This document shows positions 1 to 11,586 of a stretch of DNA of 64,000 bases, in pieces (positions within the stretch are counted from its first letter, which is position 1; every line of letters starts with the position of its first letter). Under the pieces are notes generated by a model. It had not been told where the DNA came from, ran no database searches, and saw only the letters and a list, made by a program, of their open reading frames with translations. A program made the position numbers and the translations under genes. The stretch lies in contig JAOPGA020000806.1 of NCBI GenBank assembly GCA_026419775.2, forward strand, positions 1 through 64,000, read 5' to 3'. The DNA comes from Acrasis kona. Taxonomy: Eukaryota > Heterolobosea > Eutetramitea > Acrasida > Acrasidae.

Positions 1-1
1 G

Positions 2-985
2 AAGGATAAGAAGTTACGTTCAAACCCTTTCTGGAGACTTACAAAACTGTATGATTTTGACATTCATAAGGATAGTGTTGTTGATTGGTTCCACATAGGA
101 CCAATTGGATTATTTAAGCGTTATATAGACTTTATGGATACTGTGTTGAAGAAAGAAGAGGTTGAACAGTTGAAGAAGTTGATGAAGAGCGACGACTTTA
201 AAATATTTGGAAGGCAGGGACCGCCTTATGAAAACAGGAAGTATTGGAATGGAGAAGCATGGTTGGAGTTCTTTGCAGTTGCTCCGTTTTTATACAAGGC
301 TGTCACATCACATGACTCTACTTTGACGAAATATTACAAATGTTTGGTTAGACTCTGCAATTGGATGTCAATTCTACTCCAACGCTCGCTAACAGGAACT
401 GAGATTGATCGAGCAGAAGCGCTATGTAAAGAGTGGCGTCGCGAGTACCTTGCATTAAGAAGTCCAGCAGATTGTAACTTTCCAAACTTTCATAATGTGC
501 TCCACATGTTCACTCACATTCGTCTCTGGGGGCCACCAGTATTGTGGTGGACTCGTCCTTTTGAGGCAAAACATCGGGTTTTTAGAAGGTACATCCAACA
601 ATCTAATTGCCGTGACCTTGAGAAATGGATTGGAGAACAAGAGATGATTGAACAATCTGCTCGTTATTTGTATCCACATATGTATTATATGGACGAAGTT
701 TGTGGATCAAGGCACACCATAAAGCCTAACGATGACATTATGTATCGCTCAGAGAGTGGTGAAATAATGTACGCGCGGGTTCAGGACATTTCAAAGGATT
801 GAACCCAAATTAAAGTACAGAAGTTAACATTTCCAGACAAACATCCACTGCTCGGTTGTTACAAATATAGCAGTGCGATTGTTGGGGATGTTTTTGACTT
901 GGAAGGCGAGAATTATCTTGGAAAACTTCTAATTACGAAAGATTGTATCAACAAATATGTATGTCTTCAGTTAATAAAAAAATAA
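2..985 (+). pseudogene. CACTA-like transposase C-terminal fragment (5' end outside window)
   Basis: The frame is already open at base 2 and runs to a TGA at 800-802, then stays open in the same frame to TAA at 983-985. The gene therefore starts before the window and carries one in-frame stop. The stretch at about 480-590 reads as a motif of the form F-H-N-V-L-H-M-F-T-H, then W-G-P-P, then R-P-F-E-A-K-H-R. This resembles the conserved C-terminal region (DUF4218-like) beside Tnp_2 transposases of CACTA/EnSpm elements. Upstream, D-W-F-H-I-G-P-I-G-L-F-K-R fits the tail of the catalytic domain. No terminal repeats are visible. The family call rests on motif resemblance only and could be a related cut-and-paste family. 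The fragment is probably inactive. Confidence 0.5.
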
Positions 986-1316
986 CATTTATTAATGTTT
1001 GGTGTTGTGTGGACGCTGTTCTGTGTGAAAGATGTAACCGGTATTGAAGAGGCGAGTCGTGATGCTATTGGCCCCGCTGCATTCAATGATGTGATTGAGA
1101 AAACAATAGGCCACGACCATCAGACCATGTATCAACTGGCAAAACAATAGATCCAATCGGTTTTCCTCTTAAGTTGACCGATAGGAAGTGTTATTGGAAC
1201 CCTATTACAAAACCAATTTTACCAATCGTATTTCCAATATGACCCGATGTGGAAAGATACATGCGCTTTCTTATAGCTATTAACTCTTCACTTTTCTCCA
1301 CAAACATAAAAAAACC
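986..1316. other. Spacer between transposon remnants
   Basis: There is no supportable gene. A 51-codon ORF (995-1150, +) follows the transposase fragment but has no recognisable motif, and it may be more decayed transposon sequence. The rest is AT-rich spacer before the hAT remnant. Confidence 0.4.
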
Positions 1317-3028
1317 ATGTCCATGCATTTTATTAAAGGGATTCAATTGAATTTTTCTTCGTTATCCCAATCAGATGACAAAGTTGATAATGAAAGAGAA
1401 ATAAATCCAATACAACCAGATGTACAACAACAAATTGTAGCAATACAATCACAGACACGTTATTGGAAATCCAATCCAAAGACAGAAGGTAAAGGGAGCT
1501 AGGTATGGAAGTACTTTAATAAAGGGTTGAAGTTCATAATGGAAATAAATACAAAGTAATCAAATGTACGTTATGTGTTGGACCTCATGTGACAAAATAC
1601 AACCAACAAACCCAGAAGAACTTGACAGGAAATTTAATATCACATTTGAAGAGCAGCTATGCAGAGAAAGTAACACATCATTTAGTTCAGAAACAAGAGC
1701 TCTAAAAATTTCCCCTAAAGATGCGCTTCTAAAGTTTATTATTTGTACAAACCAAGCATTCAACATTGTTGAAAATCAGCATTTTTGTGCATTTGTAAAA
1801 TTGATTGGTGGTGAGCTTTCAATTCTTGAAGTCTGAAAACACTGTAAGGGACAATGTTTACTTGTACATTCAAATGCTAAAGCAAAATTGTCTAAAAAAC
1901 TCCTAGATACAACATCAATATCCTTGTCCCTTGACTGTTGGACAAGCCGAAACAAACTTCCTTTTCTTGGTATTATTAGTCATTATATTGACAGTTCCTT
2001 TGAGTATAAAGAGCAAGTGTTTGATTTTATTAGGTTGTATGGCAAGCTTTTGGATATTCACGATATATTGTCCCTGATAATGAAAATTAGACTGCATATA
2101 AATGGATCTAGTCAGTGAATTGATTTCTGGAAGTATCTTTGTAACTTTACTCAAGTCCCCCAAAAGCAAATACAGTATGATGTGACCAATAGGTGGAATT
2201 CAACGTTTAACATGATTAATGTAGCAGTTGAGTACCAACAACAATGCAATTCATTCATTGAGAACTTTCCTGGTCAACTTTATGGATTAGAGCTTAGTGG
2301 TGCAGAATGGGGCCATTTGAAGAATGTTTGCACTGTGTTTAAACACTTTAATGATGTCACAAAGCAAGTGTCAAACAAAATCCCACAACTTTCATTTACC
2401 TTGCCGCTTTATTATGAAATATCTGATTTTTTCAATAACATCCAAGATTGAGTACCCCTATATCAGGACATGGATGACATTATTGTTGCAGTGGTTGCAG
2501 AAGGTCTAGTGCATTAACAAGTACTATACAATGGTGGATGGAAATGACACGTATTTTATAGCTTGCATCCTTGACCCTCGGTTTAAAACAACATTCCTGT
2601 ACAATCATTTGGAGCATGATGTTGCGGATAACATTTGCAGTGTAATGAGGAGTAAATTAAAAGAACAATATCCTGCGCCACCACAAACACAAACACATCC
2701 TACGGGAAATAGCATACTTTCAAGAATAACTAGAGTAACAAACAACATTCGTAAATCGGACATTGATGTATACTTTGATACTCCAGTGATAGAGTTGGAT
2801 GAATCAAGTCTAGAAACCTTTGATTTGATAGGATGGTGGAGAGATCATCAACGTGACTTTCCACTTTTGGCACGCGCAGCACGAGACTATCTTGCTATCC
2901 CATTGTCGTCAATAGATGCTGAGAGGCTATTTAGTAAAAGTTCAGATGTCATTAGCTCAAAAAGATATTCACTACATGCTGAGACAATTACCAGTTTAAT
3001 GATGTCAAAATCACACTATGACCAATAA
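1317..3028 (+). pseudogene. Decayed hAT-family DNA transposase
   Basis: hAT landmarks appear in order but in different frames. At about 1550-1680 there is a BED zinc-finger-like stretch (KCTLC followed by a NLTGNLISHLK motif). At about 1890-2100 an L-D-C-W-T-S-R-N segment, typical of the hAT catalytic core, is followed by a G-I-I-S-H-Y-I-D segment. At 2830-3028 comes the diagnostic dimerisation domain, with WW, FPLLARAARDYLAIP, SS-DAERLFS and a conserved arginine. The longest piece is the last (2531-3028, 165 codons). At least three stops or frame changes separate the pieces, so this copy is dead. BED-type hAT elements move by cut-and-paste and make 8-base target duplications, but none could be assigned here. 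A second, different hAT remnant lies at 37.6-38.6 kb. Confidence 0.8.
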
Positions 3029-3086
3029 TAAATATTCTTTTATGCTCTAATTGTTCTTTGTTATACCTTCATCCCTCTTTACAACC

Positions 3087-3208
3087 ATCCGCGGATTATC
3101 CGGATACAGCGGATTTAAAACGGATTTTCAATCCTCTTGATTTTATCAACGGATACGGATACGGATGGGATTGTTACAATAATCCGTATCCTATCCCATC
3201 CCATCCGT
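3087..3208. repeat. CGGAT-rich subterminal repeats and imperfect palindrome, probable hAT 3' end
   Basis: This stretch repeats the unit ATCCG/CGGAT many times. It includes an inverted pair, GGATACGGAT at 3151-3160 against ATCCGTATCC at 3182-3191, with a GGATGGGAT/ATCCCATCC pair beside it. It lies about 60 bases past the hAT stop codon. Clustered short subterminal repeats are a known feature of hAT ends, where transposase binds. No matching left end was found. Confidence 0.5.
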
Positions 3209-3311
3209 GAGGTGCTCTATGTTCTACATCAATCAATGAAGTCTAATAACATCAAACTCAAATGCTGTGTTGGCTGAAACATTGAGTGGTTGACTTTTGA
3301 AGTAACGGAAA

Positions 3312-4137
3312 ATGAGAACAAACGAGTCCAGTCATCGTGTGGAAAAATGCAAACCAAATTGGCAATGGTGTAGGCACACATTTGTATCAAAATATGAACA
3401 AGCTCAAAAGAAACAGGATGATCTTAATAATCCTTCTTGCAGAAAGGTACTGATAGACTGTTGGCAACAGGAATGTATGGAAGTGTGATATGTGTTAATG
3501 AAGCATAAAAAAACAACCATTCCAAACATGTCAGCTGCAGTACTGATTTTTCAAGGATTAAATCGCTTGCCAAATAACAGCTCAATGCCAAGTGATCAAA
3601 CTGGATTTTGTCGTTACTTTCAAGATCCGATGATTACATCACTTACATCGCAGAATGGATCTTGACATTATAAATCCCATTGTACAAACACCTGTACCTA
3701 TTGTCCAAGCACTCACAGATGTACCTTCTCAGAGTTTGTCAAACCCGCTTATCTATCCCCATACCCCTAGTGTATCTGTAGTTAAACCTTCGCTATCCCC
3801 TGCTCTTAAAAAGAAGAGATACATGAATACTCTCAAATTCTTTGCAGAACCACAAATCCCAACACCACAACTATCATCACAATACTTCACTTTTATTTTA
3901 TATACAACAAGTGCCCCTTCACAAATTACACCAAAAAATAATACGTCAAATATTCTTGACGTTTTAAATTTGACAACTTCAAGTTCTCCCTTTGCTACTC
4001 AAACATTTAATACCGCAGCACCATCACCAATTATACCTCCTAGACTAGAAATACTACTAAGTAAAAGTAGACAAAAACAGGTAGTTCCAAACAACAAAAA
4101 ACGTCCTAGGTCCAATGGTGATTCCAAAGAAATTTGA
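3312..4137 (+). pseudogene. Unidentified decayed gene, Pro/Ser/Thr-rich C-terminal part
   Basis: Three plus-strand reading frames follow one another. Bases 3312-3488 encode 58 residues, Lys/Gln-rich with several Cys and Trp. A short open piece covers about 3528-3665. Bases 3655-4137 encode 160 residues rich in Pro, Ser and Thr, ending in a basic nuclear-signal-like stretch (NNKKRPRSNGDSK). The ends of the pieces overlap, which suggests one gene broken by frame changes. No family was recognised. Position next to the hAT remnant makes a transposon passenger possible, but a degenerate host gene fits equally well. Confidence 0.3.
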
Positions 4138-4325
4138 CCGTCTGAAGTTCATGTCACAATTTAAATTGTAATAAAGTTTAATTTAACTAAGAATTACACA
4201 TTCCATTCACCAGATCCAAGGCGAGATATGTTTGTACGTTAAAATACAGTAGTGTTTAGTAATACTTGATGGCATTCTCAAAAGCATCGATGAAGAATTA
4301 AAATATCAGTTCCTCTATTGTAAGC

Positions 4326-4856
4326 ATGGTAAACCCTACAATTGAAGAGCTCAAAGAGCTGTACAAATTAGTTCCACACCCTGAAGGAGGTTACTATGTA
4401 GAAACATACAAGGATGATGTAAAAGTAGGTAGAGATGGAGTAGTTAGAAGTGCATCAACAGGAATCTACTTTCTACTGACAAGTGGTTGTGTATCTCACA
4501 TTCACAAAATAAAATCGTCTGAGATGTGGCACCACTATATCGGTGAATCTATAACGATCGTGGAGCTTTACGATGATGACAAAGGTTATCACATCAAAAA
4601 AACAATTCTTGGAAAAGATGTGCTGAATGGAGAAGTTGTTCAGTACACGGTTCGTCCTAATGTATGGTTTGGTAGTTTCCCCAACATGAGTCCAGATAGC
4701 CAGGGTAATTACGCACTTGTAGGGTGCACTGTATCACCGGGATTTGAATTTGAGGACTTTGAACTAGCAGAAAGAAATAAAATCATTAATTCTTTATCAA
4801 AAGACATCAGTGAACAAGATGCAAACTTAATTTCATCAATGTGCATTCAAAAATAA
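4326..4856 (+). CDS. DUF985/cupin_5 family protein
   Basis: This is a complete 176-residue intronless ORF. It opens with L-V-P-H-P-E-G-G-Y-Y, the signature of the DUF985 (cupin_5; yeast YML079W-like) family. It continues with a S-T-G-I-Y-F-L-L strand, S-E-M-W-H-H-Y, and a late G-C-T-V-S-P-G-F-E-F-E-D-F-E motif close to the family's usual C-terminal signature. The family forms a small double-stranded beta-helix (cupin fold). Its chemistry is poorly known and sugar or small-molecule binding is presumed. It is most likely cytosolic, with no signal peptide or membrane segment. Length matches the family (about 140-200). It sits alone between transposon debris and a minus-strand small ORF, and shows no frame damage. 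Confidence 0.85.
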   Translation: MVNPTIEELKELYKLVPHPEGGYYVETYKDDVKVGRDGVVRSASTGIYFLLTSGCVSHIHKIKSSEMWHHYIGESITIVELYDDDKGYHIKKTILGKDVLNGEVVQYTVRPNVWFGSFPNMSPDSQGNYALVGCTVSPGFEFEDFELAERNKIINSLSKDISEQDANLISSMCIQK

Positions 4857-4949
4857 ATTTTTGATTCTGTTGCTTAAATTCTTGAGATTGCTCAGCATAT
4901 AATTAGACGATCATATTGTTATATTAATGTAATAATGTGTGTTTATTAT

Positions 4950-5168
4950 CTACAAGCCTTTTAGAACACTGTGGGAATCTGGGTTAACTCTGTTGTATAC
5001 GAGTTCCTCTCCTGAGTTTTCGTTCTTGAAGTAGTAGGTAAATAGTCCGTCTGATTCGTACTTCTTGTCGACGAATTTGATGTCTGAGTCTTGCAATAAT
5101 TTGTCAATCGGGACGCGTGGGTTTGCCTCGGCTCCAAGTACTTGTTTGTCGTTTGTGATGATAACCAT
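4950..5168 (-). CDS. Small hypothetical protein (72 aa)
   Basis: A complete minus-strand ORF that starts MVIITNDKQVLG and ends NPDSHSVLKGL. It has the even hydrophilic composition of a small folded domain and no signal peptide or membrane segment. The A-rich leader just upstream (CAAAACACAAC before ATG) resembles leaders of other genes in the window. It converges on the cupin gene with about 90 bases between stops. I do not recognise the family. It may be a real short gene, but homology is needed to be sure. Confidence 0.4.
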   Translation of the reverse strand: MVIITNDKQVLGAEANPRVPIDKLLQDSDIKFVDKKYESDGLFTYYFKNENSGEELVYNRVNPDSHSVLKGL

Positions 5169-5527
5169 GTTGTGTTTTGTTTTTGTGTTTTGGTGAGCAA
5201 TAAAAAGTCTTTTGTTTTTATAATGAGATTCTATTTTTAAAAAATATTATTACATTTTAGCCGCTTAGTTTAACCGCGATCTTTTGTAACAAAATTGTAA
5301 TTGGTATGAAGCAGTTAAATTATTATTGGACACACTCTAGGGCTCCTAGCGAAAGTGTTTGTTTCAAAATTTCGAAGGACAAAAGTATAAAAAACGACAT
5401 GTAAACATACGTTTCACTACAAAAAACAACACACAATCTTCATCGCCCGCTCATTGTTTGAGAAGCATTATACATAATCATGCAACAGGCATTATTGATA
5501 ATCAGATGAACTTTATTTGATACCACA
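5169..5527. other. Intergenic, nothing identified
   Basis: AT-rich spacer with scattered short runs and no ORF, repeat or RNA that I can support. It probably contains the promoter of the small minus-strand gene on its left. Confidence 0.4.
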
Positions 5528-6085
5528 TCAATAAATTTTCCACTTAAATTTGATCTCATCATTCTCCCTCACAATTTCCAAATCGCGGTCGTTTTCTACT
5601 CTGTCAGTCACGTTAATCAACTTGACACGAACTAAGCTCTGCTGCACAGCACCTCCACTCGCTCCACCACCCACTACAATAACCTGTTGTATATGACCAA
5701 GTCTCCGTCCTCTTTCTCTTATGATTGGTTTCGACATCAAAATCTAGTTCATCTCTTCGACGTTTGAAAGGATTTTCAATGTCTTTTTAAACAGGGTGAA
5801 ATCGATACGATCTGCTATATCACTAACGATGCTCATCTTCTTATCCAGCTGGGTCATAGAACCATACTTGTCGATCTTTTTGTAATAATCTTCACTTTAA
5901 AATTCCTTGAGCATTTTTTTGCCAATTACCACAATTTGACTATTTTGAGGAATTTCATGACAGGTTCGTCCTGAGTCAACACTGGTTGATCAATAGCAAG
6001 ACTAGGTAGATATGACTTTCCATTAATTTTGTAAATTTGATACGGGGTTTGTAGTTGTTGCACAATAGTACCATTAGGTAGAATC
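5528..6085 (-). pseudogene. 3' part of a host gene split by the LTR element
   Basis: Reading the minus strand from the target-site duplication, a frame with an I-L-P-N-G-T-I-V-Q-Q-L segment stays open for about 50 codons. Further on, a second open piece (5528-5740, about 70 codons) contains V-V-V-G-G-G-A-S-G-G and ends KFKWKIY. Frames change between pieces, so the gene has decayed further besides being interrupted. The sequence is continuous in register with the piece on the other side of the retrotransposon (11801-12281), so both belonged to one gene. No family recognised. The glycine-rich run is too short to call a nucleotide-binding loop. Confidence 0.4.
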
Positions 6086-6090
6086 ACAGA
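6086..6090. repeat. Target-site duplication, left copy (ACAGA)
   Basis: The five bases ACAGA lie directly outside the left LTR, and the identical five lie directly outside the right LTR (11796-11800). A 5-base duplication is usual for Ty3/gypsy-type integrase. Confidence 0.85.
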
Positions 6091-6299
6091 TGATGTAAAA
6101 TACTAAAGACACTAGAGTAAAGTAACACTCGTTAAGCTGTCAATATATTTCTAACTATTTATTCACATAGAGACTGAGCCCTTTTATACCTGGCTCGTCT
6201 CCTATATTTATACAAACCTCTTTCTTATTATAATTATCTCCTTTGGTCTCTTCTGTAACCGGTAATATATATTCCTTACAGTATTATCCGATTACAACA
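6091..6299 (-). repeat. LTR (3' LTR of the element)
   Basis: 209 bases with TG...CA ends, matching 11587-11795 with no difference seen by eye. On the element's own strand a short purine-rich stretch lies next to it, a possible polypurine tract. Confidence 0.9.
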
Positions 6300-6432
6300 C
6301 TCCTGCCGTGAAAGTGAATGTCCATCTCACTAAGACCTACCATGCAGTCTTATTTACAGTATCTATACAGTATTAACATTATTCAATAATTTACAGATGT
6401 AGCAGTGTGATCAGTACCGCTACTACGTGTGT

Positions 6433-6692
6433 TGTGTATTGCCCATTGGCTCAACAACGTCGGTCGCCACCGGATGGTACCCCTACCAACTGGGTTGCTT
6501 AATGCATTAAAATGCTACAGCAGAATTCATACACATTAGTTGTTTATTGCTCCTTGCTCAACAACTTCGGTTGTCACCGAATGATATCATCATGCACTAT
6601 CATCTGTGCTCTACATCCTCAGTTTATTGCACCTTTGCTCAACTGTTTCGGTTGTCACCGGATGATATCATCACGCACTATCATCTGTGCCT
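6433..6692. repeat. About 2.7 diverged direct repeats inside the LTR element
   Basis: Three related segments begin near 6435, 6543 and 6623. Each holds TTGCTCAAC...TTCGGTTGTCACCG-like sequence followed, in the last two, by ATGATATCATCA and CACTATCATCTGTGC. The last two are about 80 bases apart and the first is more diverged. They lie in the untranslated region between pol and the 3' LTR of the retrotransposon. Function unknown. Confidence 0.7.
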
Positions 6693-6701
6693 TTTATTTA
6701 T

Positions 6702-9700
6702 TTACAAATCTCCTTTAGCTATTCTTCTTCGCTTCCGAGTTAGTGTAGTATTCTTACTAACCTCTCCGCTACTCTCATCATCAATCTTTGGCGTCTCTTC
6801 TTTGCTCTTATTTTGTCGTCTACTTCTTTTCTTTTTTTTCTGTGGTGACTCCACTATTACATGATCCACTTCATCATCTTCTTTACTTCCCGGTTGATAG
6901 CTCTTGTCACTCAAATCGTCATAACCTATTTCGGAAGATTGAAGTTCCGCTTCCCTATCCTCTTCTTCTTGAGTCTCAAAGGTCTTATCGTCCCATAAGT
7001 GAGGGACATCAGTGAGTTCTTGACCGTCCCCTAGTTCAACTTTCTTTAGGAACTCTGAGGCTGTTACAAATCTCTCGTATTTACCCTTTAATAGGTAATG
7101 ACCTTCTATCTCCGTTTCTTGAATTATTTTGAAGGGACCTCGGTATGCTTTTCCTGCTTTTGTGATTGATCGAGGGTTTCTCCACATCACATGATCACCA
7201 GCTTTATACGTGCTCACTTTATGGGCTACCGATCTATTCCTGCTTTTGGATAGTTGAATTTGATGAATTGATTTCGGTACCTCTCTATTAAATGTTTTCC
7301 AAAACCTTGTCAATGATTCTTGTTGTGCTTCAAGTTCTTGCTCCGATTCCACCACACCTTTACCCACCGAGAAAGGACCGCGCCCAAACATTAATGAAAA
7401 GGGAGTGCTCAGCGTAGTTGAATGGACTCTTGAATTCATTGCGAACATGACCACTGGTATTATTTTGCTCCAGTCATCAACATTCGATTTTGATTCTTCA
7501 ATCAATTTTGCTAATGTGGATCGAATAGTTCGGTGTTGACGTTCAATTCTACCATTCATGATGATTATATGCGATCGTTTTGTTATGTTTAACTAGTGCC
7601 GCTTCGAAGATATTTTTTAACAGATTCACCTGAGAGGTGCTCGCCTGCGAAGCATAAACCTGGGTCTTTAGTGGGGGCGTATCCTATTCTTGAATGAGTG
7701 GTGCGCTGACAAATTTGACATTTCCGACAATACTCAAGACATTTTTTATATAAATTAGACGGAGGATTTTGAATTTCCATCAGGACATGTTGGTACATGG
7801 CCGTAGCTCCAAAATGGGCTCTGCAGTGTAAATCCGAAAGTATCTTTTCGATTTGGGCTTCAGTCACCTCGTTAGCTTCTACGCTTTCTGCCTCCTCATC
7901 TGCTTTTACCGATTGCACTCTCGATGCAAGATCTGCTAAAGTGTTTAACTTCCCCGGAACATGATGCACTTCAAAGTTTAGATCTGCTAGCAAGGACATC
8001 CAACCTGCAAGGACACTATTTTTTCCGTTTGGATCCTCAATTGCATCAAAGATGTGAGTTAACGCTTTTGCATCAGTGTGCAACTTGAAAAATCTTCCTA
8101 AAAGGTACGCTCGATAGTAGTTAGTATGCACTATTACAGATAATAATTCTTTTCTGGGTATACTGTAGTTGCGCTCGCTCTTAGAGAGTACACGTGAATG
8201 AAAACTGATATATCGTCTCTCACCGTTGATAGTTTGGAAGAGAACTGCTCCAATTGCGCTTATACTTGCGTCGGTTTCTAATTCTAATGGTACATCTGGT
8301 ACGGGAAACTGCAAGAATGGAACATTTGTTACCAATGCATCATAGATTTTTCTATAACAATTTTCCCATGTCGGATTACTCCACCAATCGAATGTTCCTT
8401 TTTCGTCTATAGATATGATGGGTTTTACTAAGTCTGAAGCATTCGGGATAAAGCGGCGAAAGAAATTCACTACTCCACAGAAATGTTGTATTTGTTTCTT
8501 TGTTTTAGGTCTCTCCCAATCCATCATGTTACATAATCGTTGTAGGTTTGGTCTGATCCCGTCAGTCTCTAACCAGTAGCCTAATAACGGTACTTTGGTA
8601 GCAAAAAAGAAACATTTTTCTCGCCGGATTGTCAAAAAAACTGATGTTAACGCATCTAGGACCTTCTTGACATGTTCAATATGCTCCTCTATTGACGAGC
8701 TGTAGATTATAATATCATCAATAAAATTTGAAGCAAAGTCAGCGCATCCCATTTTTTGTAATAATGCCCTTATCATCCTTTGGAAAGCTGAAGGGATATG
8801 TTTAAGTCCTAAAGGTGCTGTAATAAATCTGTACCTTCTGTTATTGCATGTAAAGGCTGTAATTGATCTATCCTTTCTCCTTAACGGTACTTGTAAATAA
8901 GCTGATCGTAAATCTATCTTGCTGAAAATGGATGCACCGGATTCACTAATCACCTTAAATACATGATCAATACTGGGAACATCATTTGTATCATTCTTGA
9001 TAAGTTTGTTGATTGGGACAAAGTTATGCACAAATCGCCACTTTCCTGAGTGAATAAGGAAGCAATTTGTGTTAAAGAGTCCAACCTCCTTCTCTTCGTC
9101 AGTCTGGTACTTAGATAGGTCTATCTGCTCCTCACAAATACCTTCTGCTACCCACTGTCTGACTTGAGCCAAGAAATCATTACCTACGTCTGCCGGGACC
9201 GGCATCTGACGTGACCACTGACCTCTCAATCTGTCTTCTTCGTTGATAAACTCTATATTTATCTCCCCTATAGTACTGGTTTTATTAAAGGTGTCCTCGT
9301 TCGCTTTAATTCTTTCTTCCACCAATTTAGTTAGCTGTTCTGCACTTGGGTGGAATTCAATACCCTTATAGGTGTTCTTATTTTCGTCTTCCATGATTTC
9401 TTCAATGGTTCTAACTTTGAAGTGTTTTGTCCTTTCTTGAATTTGATTGGCTGTCAGAGTAGGTATAGAAAGTTGCATTCCTTCAATTATATCTAGACCG
9501 AATATTACTTCATCTTGCGTATCAGACTCAATTATAGTGAATACAATTTCTTTACACAGACCATAACAGTCTACCATTAATCTAGAGGTGCGGCATTTCT
9601 CAGTTTGACCGTTTGCAAAACGTACAGTATGATGTGGTGCTGACAGGTATGCACTTCGTTCAGATTTTTCTTGCATATTATTAAACGCGGCTCTTGTCAT

Positions 9701-9766
9701 AGTTGAGCTTTGAGCTCCGGTATCCAAGAGCGCCTTTACCTCCACACCCTGTACCGATGCTTTCAC
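6702..9766 (-). other. pol region of the LTR element (protease, RT, RNase H, integrase parts)
   Basis: Fossil retrotransposon coding region. In order on the minus strand it shows a retropepsin-like D-T-G-A motif, a reverse transcriptase with an F-I-D-D-I-I-I-Y catalytic motif, and an RNase H with a T-D-A-S start. A histidine/cysteine zinc-binding segment typical of integrase follows, then an integrase C-terminal part with an acidic/basic tail. The RT motif spelling (D-D-I-I-I-Y) and the domain order place it in Ty3/gypsy. The region seems to be broken about once or twice. Confidence 0.85.
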
Positions 9767-9918
9767 TCTCCGTAGTGGTCTAACGTCCGGTTTTGGATTT
9801 TCCAGCTTCTCATCTTGCTACAAACGAAGATTTTCCAGATTCTTTGCTAATTCAGATTCTATTGTGCTGATATCTGAGATACTCTCTTCACGGGCAGTAT
9901 CAACTCGATGACTCAAAT

Positions 9919-11538
9919 CTATGAACTTATTGACTTCTTTATTTGTTCTCTTAGGTATTCTTTTTCTTTTATCAGATATTCGAATGCGTTCTTTGTTCTT
10001 TCTAATAGGGTATACTGCTTTTCTTTATTCATCACCCTATCGCCCATCGTCACAGAATTTATAGAACTCAACAAGTAAGATTTAGAATCTTTATTCTTTT
10101 TTGATTCCCTCCTTCTTTTCTCTTGTGAATCTTTAAGGAATTTGTACTTGTTCCATCCAACGTGTGGCCCCTCCTTACGGCACTGTGGTTGCTTATGGCC
10201 TGGTGTGTCACAATTCCAACAATCGGGATTCAATTCCAGTTTTGGCCCTTCTTTGACCCCTTTCTCCTTCTCGTGATTCACGTCGCGACCATAACGCTTT
10301 CGGTCGTCGGCTCTTTCTTCCTTCTTTCTGACGTCGCGTGCCTTACGTTCATTGTCATCTCGTTTACCTTTCTTCTCCGTAAAATAACTTCGCTCATCAT
10401 CTTCATCAAATTGCAGTTCGATGTATTCCATTAAACGATTTAGGTTGAATGGTTGGGCCGAAAACGCGTGTAGTGCTTGGTGGTTATTTGCTTCCCTTCT
10501 TACATGATGTGGGAGTTTCTTGATGAAGTCTGAGCATGCATTTTCTTCTGAAATTCCCAATATCGACACATGATTCCTGAAGCGATCGTGGAAGTCTGAG
10601 TATTTTTCGTTAACTTCAATCTCCATTGAAGTGTACTCTCTTGTGAAGTGTCGGCTGTCTTTGTGTGTTAACAACATGGGAAGTACCGCTTTAATGCGTG
10701 ACCAAGGTGCATCTTTGTACTGTTTTGTGGATAGGACTGTTTTGATTACCCCACCTGCCTTTGTTGGAACGTTCTCAATGATTAATGGTATGTAATCCTT
10801 TTCAGGTACCGTGTGTGTTGTAAGGTATTTCTCAAATTTACCGAGGTCATCCACAACTGTTTTCTTACGTATCGGTGGAACGCCAACGTAGGTTTTTACC
10901 CTCTTACGGAAGTCCACATAATCCCTGTCATGACGGTCCTTGTCACGTTTTTCATTTTCTGCGGCTTCCTTGATGTGGTTCTTCTCCTCAATGTATTTCC
11001 TTATTCTTAATATGGAAACGGCGGCGTGTGACTTTGCGTCCTTCATCTCATATCCCATGCTCACTAGTTCGTCGATTAGTAACGACCTGTTCTCTAACTT
11101 GGCTAGTTCTTCAGGGGTGGACGCCAATTGAACTAACGCCATTGTCTTCTTTTTCTTTTTGTCATTAACGACGAATTGGGACCAGAATGTAAACTCCTCC
11201 TTTAATTCATCTAAAACATTTTCCTCGTCGGACTCCTCATCCTTATTCGTTTCTTTATTTAATTTTGTGCCTTCCACCTTTTCTTCCTCGTGGTCATCCT
11301 CGTCGTCTTCATCTGACGGTTCATCATCGTCATCTGATGTTTCTTCCTCGGATTGGTTATCTTCCGTTCCTTTCTTCCTCTTCGGGAATAATACCTTGCT
11401 GCTTGCGGGGATTTCTTTCCTCTTTAAGCCTCTTAGGGCCTTCGGTGTTGTCTCGGTTTTATCGGACAGTACAGCGTTTAGTTGCTTATTCTTTGGTGCG
11501 TTCAGGGCTTCTCTCAGAGATTCTTCCTCTAATTCCAT
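9919..11538 (-). other. gag-like region of the LTR element
   Basis: Fossil retrotransposon coding region of about 539 codons that looks whole. The N-terminal third is strongly acidic and serine-rich. The middle resembles a retrotransposon capsid. Near the C-terminus is a zinc knuckle of the C-x2-C-x4-H-x4-C type (CWNCDTPGHKQPQC). The gene begins just inside the 5' LTR. The tail is rich in charged residues. Confidence 0.85.
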
Positions 11539-11586
11539 AGGTAGAATTATATTCGTAAAGGGTTTACGATAGGCTAGCTTAAAAAA

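Noticed and set aside
5528-5740. Glycine-rich run (V-V-V-G-G-G-A-S-G-G) as a dinucleotide-binding enzyme
   Set aside because: The run is short, with no supporting Rossmann pattern after it and a broken gene around it.
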